This document shows positions 56,223-64,000 of a DNA stretch of 64,000 nt, piece after piece (position 1 is the first letter of the stretch; every line of letters begins with the position of its first letter). The position numbers and the translations under genes are program-made. The DNA is taken from contig JBBPEB010000015.1 in NCBI GenBank assembly GCA_039096225.1, positions 836,001 to 900,000 of the forward strand, written 5' to 3'. The notes under the pieces were generated by a model, which saw only the letters and a program-made list of their open reading frames with translations, was not told where the DNA came from and made no database searches. The DNA is from Blastocystis sp. Blastoise. Lineage: Eukaryota > Sar > Bigyra > Opalinata > Blastocystidae.

Positions 56223-57381
56223 ATGAACAAAGCAGATGCTGCAATGAGAATAGCAAAGAGAATAGCGAAAAGTGGATTATGTTCACGTCGTGATGCTGAG
56301 AAACTTATTTTAGATGGATGTGTTTCTGTAAATAACGTTATTATTGGGTCTCCAGCACTTAATGTGTCATTGAAAGATGTTATTAAAGTGAATGGAAATG
56401 TAATTGCTGACGTTATTCAGCCAAAAGTTATCTTAGCCTATAAGAAAGATGGTGAATTAGTAACAACAAAAGATGAGCAAAGTATGTTATCAATAAATAG
56501 CAGTATATACATATCTAGATCGACCAACAATCTTTGATCGTCTTAAAACTATTGGTGCTCCAAATCATATTATGTCTGTCGTATATAGTTGATTTTATTT
56601 TATTATATATATTTATATTTTCTTGTGTTTTTAAAGTTATATATCCTATTCTATATCAAGTATTTATTTTTATATATTGTTTTATAATAGGGTCAATTAG
56701 ATTATCATACAGAAGGTCTTTTGTTGCTTTGTAATGATGGAGATTATACAAGATTCTTAGAACATCCATCCAATCAAATCCCAAGGAGATATCGTGTTCG
56801 TGTACATGGAAATGTATGTATATATATATAAATGTTTTATAAACTAATTCTATTTATAATGATAATTTTACTGTCATAATAAACTATATATATATATTAT
56901 TAATATATAGGTGAATGAAAAGATACTTAATTATATTGAAAGAGGTACTATTGTTGATGGATACAAGTATATATAATAATTGATTACTTTTTCTGTATAA
57001 CTGTTCTATATATATATAATATATCTTGTAAAAGCATATTATATATATTATATATAGATATGATAATGTTAAAATACGAATAGATTCTCAACCAAGTTCA
57101 ATTTCTTGGCTTACTATGCAAATATATGAAGGAAAAGTAATATCTATATATATATATATAAATTCTTCTATTATTATTACTATTTTAAAATTAATAAATA
57201 TACTATATAGTATCATGAAATTAAGAAAATATTGAATTATTATGATATTGATGTTCTACGATTGATACGAACTGATTTCGGAGCTTATACGTTATCCAAT
57301 ATGAAATCAGGTGAATTCAGACAAGTTAAGACAATTCCTTTACAGTTTGTGCATAATATTCGTAGCTGGTCAAGTACATAG
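56223..57381 (+). CDS. RsuA/RluB-family pseudouridine synthase with S4 domain
   Basis: Converts uridine to pseudouridine in structured RNA, in bacteria 16S or 23S rRNA. Six exons from ATG 56223 to TAG 57379-57381, about 240 residues. The N-terminal S4 RNA-binding domain (about 10-60) reads RIAKRIAKSGLCSRRDAEKL then ILDGCVSVN. The catalytic motif is VGQLDYHTEGLLLLCNDGDY with the nucleophilic Asp; family consensus GRLDxxTxGLLLLTNDG. IPRRYRVRVHG and YHEIKKIL follow, then LRLIRTDFGAYTLSNMKSGE. It is the only gene here ending in TAG. No strong organelle leader is visible (MNKADAAMRIAKRIAK is short and basic), but a mitochondrial rRNA target is the natural inference from its bacterial character. 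It shares a divergent promoter with Spc24. Confidence 0.87.
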
Positions 57382-57805
57382 AATCACAATTAAATACTTC
57401 TTTTTGTTCTTATTCATAAATTTGTGTTGTTTATTTATTTATATTTCTTTATTTGTTATAGGGGTTTTTATTTGATGTTTTTTTTTTAATTATTTGATTC
57501 CATTCATGTTTGTTAATGTTATTGTTGTTTTGTTATTCCTATTAAATTTTTTTTATATTTTATATATATTACAAATTTATTGTCGATCAATGGTTGAATA
57601 TTAAAGTCAACTTAAATAAAACATCTATTTCTAAAGTAATAATAAATGAGAGTAGAAACAAAACAATGTCTTAAACTATTCAATAAATAAACACTAATAT
57701 GAAAAAGAAAAGAAAGACATAAGTGTAACTTAGAAAAAGTGATGTAATAGACAAAAATAAGGTATATATGTAAGCCAATAATACAAAAAAATGTGAAAAG
57801 AAATA
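57382..57805. other. Convergent intergenic spacer
   Basis: 3' flanks of the pseudouridine synthase (+) and the membrane/zinc protein (-). T-rich then A-rich; nothing else recognised. Confidence 0.6.
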
Positions 57806-59272
57806 TTACTTTTTATCTAAAGAATTAAATAGCTGAATTCCTTCTTCTACATAAGCTAATAATTCTTTATTAATAGGATCATGTTCTAATAATTTCTGTT
57901 TTAAATCAATCAGATCTTTTCCCAAAGAATCAGGTAATAAAATAGGATTTTTAGTAGAATCTAATTTGATATTACGTTTTTTTAATTCTTGTTGAATCTT
58001 TTCATTGTTTTGTTTTGCTATTTTTTCAATTTCTTTTTTCTTATTTATAGGCAGAGGATTTGGTATGGTTGTAGGAACAGAAAGAGTAGGTAAAGAAGAT
58101 GAAGAAGCAGAATTATCTTGTGTTTCAGTTTCTTCAGGAATAGAAGGAAGCGAGGAAGGAATAATAAGTTCAGGTGATGCTGTCATTATTGTCTATATAT
58201 TATATAAATATAATAATTGAATATAATAATAATTGAATATAATAATAATTGAATATAATAATAATTGAATATAATTCTTATTAATTTATATGTTATTAAA
58301 CATATACTTGTTTCTTAGCAAGAGGAATATGTTGTGTTTTTAAAGTAAAATGACATTTTCCACATACTTCTATATATATATAAATACATTAAAAAAAATA
58401 TATAAATATATACAAATATATAAATATATATAAATATATATAAATATATAAATATATATAAATATATATAATAAATAAAAATATCTAAATATATATATAA
58501 TAAATAAAACAATATATATCATAATAGATAAATATACTAGAGCAAGAACAATTATTACATTGATCTGTAGTAATACAAACAATAGTATTTATAGGGAAGA
58601 AATAAGTTAATGTTGGAAATGAAATAAGAAATAAAAGTAATGCTTCTATTTTAAAATCAGTAAATAGAGATAAACATAGAGTAATAATAACCAAGAATGT
58701 ACGTATCGTATAACCCAATGCATTTGATAATTTAGAAGGTTTCCATGTTTTTTTATATTCATTAAAATGTTCACAAGTAATTGTTTTTTCTAATTGTTTA
58801 TTTATTTCATTCACAATGGGAACTTCTTTTTGAAGTATTTTTCCAGATTGACGATATATACATAGTAAACGAACCACAGCAAATTTACACTAAATAATTT
58901 ATATAATAAATAAGAATAATCTTTGATTTACTTGATCACAAACATCTTGTGAAAGGATGTTCATTAAGGAAACACGTATACTCTTGACAACATCAGGGAT
59001 CGAATCATATAATTTATTAAAATCATCAATATATAACGATTCTAAGCAGCTACAAATAAGAATTATGTAATAACATGATAAATCTTTTTGTTTTAAGTAA
59101 TCCATCATTATGAATAATGCCTCCATCTTCTCTGAGAATGAAAACTATATATCTAAAAGCATAGATTAATAATTCATACACCACCATTGTTGTTAATCTC
59201 ATTAAGGAATTGCTTCATTCCTTCAATCTGTGATTTTACATCACCCTTTCTGAAATCAATCAAGAACTTCAT
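57806..59272 (-). CDS. Orphan protein with two membrane segments and a CxxC zinc-ribbon-like motif
   Basis: No family recognised. Five exons read in frame from ATG 59270-59272 to TAA 57806-57808. Order: an N-terminal helical region (KGDVKSQIEGMKQFLNEINN; KMEALFIMMDYLKQKDLSCY; SLYIDDFNKLYDSIPDVV) resembling armadillo-type helices; a conserved-looking stretch (YKKTWKPSKLSNALGYTIRT); two adjacent hydrophobic helices (FLVIITLCLSLF; ALLLFLISFPTLTYFFPI); then a Cys-rich motif made across an intron, CNNCSCSKVCGKCHFTLK; and a Ser/Pro-rich plus coiled-coil tail (KKKEIEKIAKQNNEKIQQEL). Two short membrane helices followed by a Cys4-type ribbon recall Lunapark-like ER proteins in layout, but no Lunapark signature is present. 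The first junction uses gtatga. Confidence 0.62.
58205..58276. repeat. Tandem 17-bp repeat (aataataattgaatat) in an intron
   Basis: Four near-identical units lie in the intron just upstream of the exon encoding MTASPEL. Confidence 0.85.
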
Positions 59273-60082
59273 CCTATAAACGATTTAAATGACAACTCAA
59301 AAAATAAGTCTGTGAGAAAATTTCCTTGGTAATTGAACAAAACACACTTCAAAAACAATAATTATTCATTTTTGAATTGTGTTTACTTGTTTCTTTTTCT
59401 CATTCAAGAATACATGTTCACATGCATTTATGTAGTGACTGATATAGGATGGCAATACATATTGTAATTTATTTTTAAATTATAAATATCTCACCGATTG
59501 TAGTGATTAAAATGTGTTTTTCTTCTGTATTTCTTCTTTAAAGATTGAATAAATTTTCTGATATCACTTTAACTTACATATTCGAAATATATTTCTTTGA
59601 TTTAAAGAATAATAAGAATTTGATTCACTTGAAAACGGATCAGTATAAACAGCATAAAATTATATAGAGAAATTAAACATATAGAGCCAAGAATTTAACA
59701 TGTTTATAACAAGGCTTTTAGGTGAATTCACAATTAAGAATTTTATATTCATTTGATCACGAATCTAATGAATCTAGAGAATCATTTAGTGAAATAATCA
59801 AGTTAAACTATATACATAAAAGATAGTAATATGAGAAAAAACAACAAATCTTCGTTTAGTTTTTGTTGAAAAATTTGTTTTTTGAGAGACTTTTCGGAAT
59901 AATTTCACTGTTATTTCTCGGAAACCTGAACGAAATAAGCAAATCATTTTCTCTCGTAAAAAGAGCTGTTTCTTCACTTGTGGAGTACTAAATGTAGTTT
60001 TTTATTATTAGATATTTAGTGAGTTAACTCTTCTATTTCTCTATTAAAAGTCAGATAAATAGTTATTTAGATCAACACCAAT
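59273..60082. other. Divergent intergenic region
   Basis: About 810 bp separating a minus-strand and a plus-strand gene. A moderately GC-richer stretch at 59880-60000 precedes the small orphan gene. No RNA gene recognised. Confidence 0.5.
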
Positions 60083-60331
60083 ATGGCCATTATCGAGCTG
60101 ATCACTGATGATTGCGAGGAAACAGAGATTTCTTCCGTAATGAACGAAAGTACATTCTTCCAAAGAAAAGAATACAGTCAAAGAACATATAATAGAAGGA
60201 CTAGTAATCAAGCGATGCACTTTAATCCTATGCAATTTAATGGTGAATATATTTCGGAGGGAATTATAATGAATAGTTCCGCGCCTTCTTACTTCGATTC
60301 TATAAATATCAACGAAGAACCATTATATTAA
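60083..60331 (+). CDS. Small orphan protein, 82 residues
   Basis: Unrecognised, but likely real. Single exon, ATG in the context caatatggcc, ending TAA. It starts MAIIELITDDCEETEISSVM, has a Gln/Arg-rich middle (RKEYSQRTYNRRTSNQAMHF) and a polar C terminus (FDSININEEPLY). Codon composition is distinctly less AT-rich than the flanks, and no simple repeat explains the frame. No membrane helix or signal peptide. Function unknown. Confidence 0.5.
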   Translation: MAIIELITDDCEETEISSVMNESTFFQRKEYSQRTYNRRTSNQAMHFNPMQFNGEYISEGIIMNSSAPSYFDSININEEPLY

Positions 60332-61040
60332 TGGTTTGTTTCTGCCATTTCCTGTCGTTATACTCATAATGATAGGTACATTTTATTTTATTTTTATAGT
60401 TTATGGAGTTTTTAAAACTCTATCCATTTTCTTTATTTTATATTATTTGTATTGTGCGTTTTTCTTGATCTGTGTTCATTGTTCTTACTCTTTCTATCTG
60501 AATTCAACTTTGTATTTTATATATATATGGTATACATGTATATTTTTTTTTGTATTTATAATTTTTATTCAAGTTATATTATATATATGATATATATACG
60601 ATTTCATCTATCTCTTTCTTTTTCTTTTCTTTGTATGTTATACTATTATTTGGTGCTTTCTTTTATTACTTGTTTTTATTTTGTATTTATAGTTTCCATC
60701 TAAGTGGCATTCTATTGTTTCTTTTTTTTTTTTTATTTATTTGTTTTTTTTTTAATATATATATATATTATAAAGAATAATTCAATTTTTATATATCTTA
60801 TAATGCTCTGCATATATTTATAATTCTTTATATATATATTCACTTTTTGTTTTGTTTTCGTTGTTTTGCTTATAGGTTTTCTTCAAGTTCGTTATTATTT
60901 TAGAAAGATTATTTTTGTACTACAAATTAACCATTCATTTTATTATTATATACATATATATCATCATCAAAAAAGGAAAAAAAGAAGAAATGGAAAAATG
61001 TGAAGAGTATATAATGAATAAAAAATATGACATATATAAA
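60332..61040. other. Intergenic, orphan gene to Rogdi
   Basis: Strongly T-rich. Open frames on the plus strand here encode only Phe/Tyr/Leu/Ile-rich sequence and are composition artefacts. No gene recognised. Confidence 0.55.
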
Positions 61041-62742
61041 TTATTGTGACATAATATTAGTTACAGTCCAGATAGCATTGACTTTATCTTTTAAATTTTG
61101 AAATAATTCTAAGTATTTTTCTAATATAGTTTGAACATGATTGATATAATTTACTTCAAGTGGAAACTATATATAATCAATATATAAAATAATAAAATAT
61201 ATATTAATAGTATTCAATACTAAATAAATCACACATATAATTTATTTAATATATATATACTTCAAAGCAATCAATAACAGAATAATAAACACTATTAAAA
61301 CATATTTTATCTCCTAATTTGATTTTCCTTAAGAATTGTGCAGAGAAAGTTTGTGTTTGTGAAGGTAAGGATTCTGCTAATATATATCGATATATTAAAT
61401 GAGAATCACGAATATAAAATGTGACAAATATAATATAATGTGTTGACTTGATTTTATATTGTTGCTGTATCATAAAGTTAGATAATGGTAATATTTGGTC
61501 ATTAATAATTAATTCTGACCTCGCTTTATATAAATTACGAATAGTCTGTTTTAATATCTATATATATACATATATATTTGTAATATATATACAAAAAAAA
61601 GTCTAAAAAGAATAAAAATGTATCAAAATGAATATAAAGAAATAATAAAAATGTATATAAAGAAATAATAAAAATGTATATAAAGAAATAATAAAAATGA
61701 ATATTAATAGAAACATAATAATTGATGTAAAATATTCAATGAAAGTATTACTTTATAACTAAATAAACTTTAAACTATATATATATATATAATATACTTC
61801 AATAAGATTGACAATAGATCGATCTGATAAATTTCTTATAAGTGATTCAATAAGAATAAGGGATCTTAATATATAATTTTGAGAATTATGAAGTTGAAGA
61901 ATAGATATAGGATTTTGATCTGGAAGAGTAATTAGTTGTGGAGATTGTAAATTATGATGATTAATTAACTAGAAATATATAGTGAAGTCTAATTAAGTAG
62001 TAGTTATATATAATTTATCAGTTAATATATATAAATAATTCAGTTTAAAAATAAAAATAATAATTTATATATATACTTTAATATTGACATCAAAAAGTGA
62101 GGATCCCACTAAAACAACTTTTGAATGTTCAATATTATCATTGAGATCAAACTTTTCATATTCAAAACTGTTGTTAAAAGACGTTAGTTTCATCTCTTTA
62201 AGCATTGACTATTAGAGATAATCATATATATGAATAATAACTATATATATACATCATCAAATGTATCAGGAGTTGTAAAATACCGAGAACATTCACTTAA
62301 TTCCAACTATATATAAGAAAATCATTTGATAATAAGTAACATAATATTGCATAACATGTTTATTCTGTATATTAAATATATATACCAATGCATCTTTACA
62401 TAACAAAGGAAGAACATCACAAAAAATAGCATCACTTTCTTTTTTCTATGGAAATGAATGATTAAATATTGAAAAACAGTAGTTATAAAATACAATAGTC
62501 AAGATTTCTTCTGCTTTATATAAGGAATCATCATCAAAAGCCTTAATAAATGTATGTTTTTCTTTGGTTTGACTGTTTCTTACGCTTTTGTAATATGACT
62601 TAAGCTGTTTCTTTCGAAACATTTCCTCTTCATCAGTCAAATCAGGAAACATCGAGTTGATCATTTTCAACTCTCGATTCTCAGTAGTCTTCACAGGAGA
62701 TGTTACATCATCATCTACATCTTTTCCATTATTTTGTTGCAT
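61041..62742 (-). CDS. ROGDI: Rogdi/RAV2 homologue (V-ATPase assembly factor)
   Basis: RAV2 with RAV1 and Skp1 forms the RAVE complex, which promotes V-ATPase assembly; animal ROGDI is its relative. Eight exons give about 370 residues. After an acidic N terminus (MQQNNGKDVDDDVTSPVKTT; FPDLTDEEEMFRKKQL) the similarity runs collinearly with ROGDI: ESDAIFCDVLPLLCKDAL then LELSECSRYF against human EVHAVLKQLQDILKEASLRF; LKQTIRNLYKARSELI; LPLSNF; and the closing block FPLEVNYINHVQTILEKYLE then LFQNLKDKVNAIW against LEVSHVHKVE and LCQQLKDKIS. All junctions are gta...tag and mostly phase 0. The call rests on remote but ordered similarity. It is head to head with Vps18, 314 bp apart. Confidence 0.68.
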
Positions 62743-63056
62743 CTAAATCACTCTTATTGACCAAGAAGACACAAAAAAAGATCTAGTTGTGTTTCATAAA
62801 TTTCCAAGGAATTCTCTATTGTTTAGCCTAAAAAAACATTAAGAATCATGGAGTAAACTATTTTCAAAAAATTTCTATTGAAAAAGTATTTCCACGGTTA
62901 TCAAGAGAATTGTTGCCGATTTTAAATATTTTTCGTGATATGTGCTTCATAAGATTCTTTTAAGAAAATATCTATTTCTATTCTTTACATTAAGTATAGT
63001 CATTTATTCTTATCAATATAACTGTTGAACTGCTATATAGATTCTAAGAAATATAA
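62743..63056. promoter_or_regulatory. Shared divergent promoter, Rogdi / Vps18
   Basis: 314 bp between two opposite start codons of vacuole-related genes. A slightly GC-richer stretch (tttccacggttatcaagagaattgttgccg) lies at about 62889-62918. No specific element is identified. Confidence 0.4.
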
Positions 63057-64000
63057 ATGTATAACTCGACTTCAAATGCTCAAACACCAAATCCATCAAT
63101 CTCGTCGTGGATGAGTCCAAGACCAAGTAAATATATATAATAAGTTTTATATACCTTATTTAGATGGAGATACAAATAGTTCATCAGTTTCTATACCTAC
63201 TGAAGTAATTATCCACTTTATTCTATTCTTATTCTATTTAGACTGTTCAGAGTTTTGAAGAAGATAAAAACTCAATGTTTTTTATCAAAAAATTAGAACT
63301 TTTAGAAATCAAAAGAGCAAAGAAAACTGGTGATTCTTCTTTTTCTATTGAGTCTTTGGTATCATCAAGCAGTGTTATAGCTATAGCAACAAGTAACAAG
63401 ACAATCATTCGATACATTATAGGTTCTGGAGCAGAAGAAATTGAATTACCAAATCATGATGATAAAGTTTTAAATTTATTTATGGATCCCACAGGAAATC
63501 ATTTATTTGTATCCACAACATTTGGAGATTTCTTATATTTACAATCATCTAAAAATAAATTCAAATCATTAAAAAGATTCTCTGTATTTTATTTATTATT
63601 ATATATATTATTAATGTGAATTAATTTTTTTTTCTAATATATCTATTTATATATAGATTTATTCTATATAGTTTTTATTATTTATTCTATATAACTTATA
63701 TATAGATTTATTCTATATAGTTTTTATTATTTATTCTATATAACTTATATATATAGGGTTTAAATATAGAAGCTATTGGATGGAGTAAAACAGGAAATGA
63801 AAAAACTACTGGAGTATATATATATATTATATATATGTATATATATATTATTAGTTTTTTTTTAAACATTTATATTTACATTATTTTATTATTATTATAT
63901 ATACATATATTAGTATATAATTATTTTATATAGACTATTCTTTTAGGTTCTCGTACTGGAATCATTTATCAAAGTGAAATTGAAGATGGAAAAGAATTAT
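63057..64000 (+). CDS. VPS18: Vps18 (Pep3), N-terminal part, runs off the right edge
   Basis: Core subunit of the HOPS/CORVET tethering complexes that drive fusion at late endosomes and vacuoles. Visible exons: 63057-63126, 63164-63204, 63242-63582, about 63757-63812, and about 63934-64000. After a Ser/Pro-rich start (MYNSTSNAQTPNPSISSWMS) comes the beta-propeller: SFSIESLVSSSSVIAIATSN, IIRYIIGSGAEEIELPNHDD, LNLFMDPTGNHLFVSTTFGD, LNIEAIGWSKTGN, TILLGSRTGIIYQSEIEDGK. These match the Vps18 N-terminal pattern (RIDL/EIELP, DPTGxHLL, VAWN, ILLGTSRG, YEAEI). The alpha-solenoid and RING parts are beyond the window. Confidence 0.9.
63640..63757. repeat. Tandem duplication (about 53 bp) in Vps18 intron, each copy ending in an acceptor-like tatatag
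   Basis: The unit atttattctatatagttttt attatttattctatataact tatatatag occurs twice in tandem, so the intron carries two equivalent 3' splice-site candidates, of which the second is followed by the coding exon. Confidence 0.75.

Noticed and set aside
60336-60703. Overlapping Phe/Tyr/Ile-rich plus-strand open frames
   Set aside because: Composition artefacts of a T-rich intergenic region.

Overview
This is nuclear DNA from an AT-rich, intron-dense unicellular eukaryote. The protein-coding complement is eukaryotic: 20S proteasome alpha2, alpha-SNAP, PIG-M, the BAF53/Arp4 actin-related protein, a PHD/AWS/SET methyltransferase, Spc24, Rogdi/RAV2, Vps18 and a SNAPc-type Myb protein. Most genes are split by short introns (about 30-250 nt) that run gtatat...tatag and are little more than AT simple sequence. 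TAA is the usual stop, TAG is used once, and no TGA or TAG interrupts a reconstructed exon, so the code looks standard. Poly-Asn runs encoded by AAT repeats recall dictyostelids. The K+-dependent membrane pyrophosphatase argues against most fungi. I cannot fix the lineage; an amoebozoan or other deep protist fits best.

Layout. 1-6428: 3' part of PIG-M, then a three-SH3 adaptor (both +). 7639-13099: a long orphan coiled-coil protein (+). 14066-15168: proteasome alpha2 (+). 15628-25399: five minus-strand genes: alpha-SNAP, a PH/poly-Asn protein, a membrane-anchored PRPP-synthetase homologue, and a small coiled-coil protein; the block is followed on the plus strand by the Myb protein (26110-27684), the SET protein (28371-32804), GlmS/GFAT (33519-37105), the PH-protein kinase (38661-41967) and a SpoU methyltransferase (43101-43942). 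44378-47077: membrane pyrophosphatase (-), divergent across 2.4 kb from Arp4 (49513-52074, +). 52718-54262: intronless BTB-TLDc protein (-). 55185-56037 (-) and 56223-57381 (+): Spc24 and an RsuA-type pseudouridine synthase, head to head. 57806-59272: an orphan membrane/zinc protein (-). 60083-60331: an 82-residue orphan (+). 61041-62742 (-) and from 63057 (+): Rogdi/RAV2 and the start of Vps18, head to head. (The minus-strand block holds four genes: 15628, 17661, 21137 and 24049.)

Functional themes are membrane fusion and acidic organelles (alpha-SNAP, Vps18, Rogdi, the proton-pumping pyrophosphatase), chromatin and transcription (SET protein, Arp4, Myb/SNAPc4), sugar and nucleotide precursors (GlmS, PRPP synthetase, PIG-M), and mitosis (Spc24). 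There is no sign of an operon or an integrated mobile element.

The most striking signals are in splicing. Spc24 contains an apparent U12-type AT-AC intron with a near-consensus donor and branch site. Alpha-SNAP has three of five intron junctions that break GT-AG or the frame although its exons are intact. One intron of the PH/poly-Asn gene appears to begin with AT. Also notable are a degenerate, apparently mitochondrial PRPP-synthetase homologue, a GlmS of bacterial character, and a cluster of GCGC motifs in the long gap between the pyrophosphatase and Arp4.
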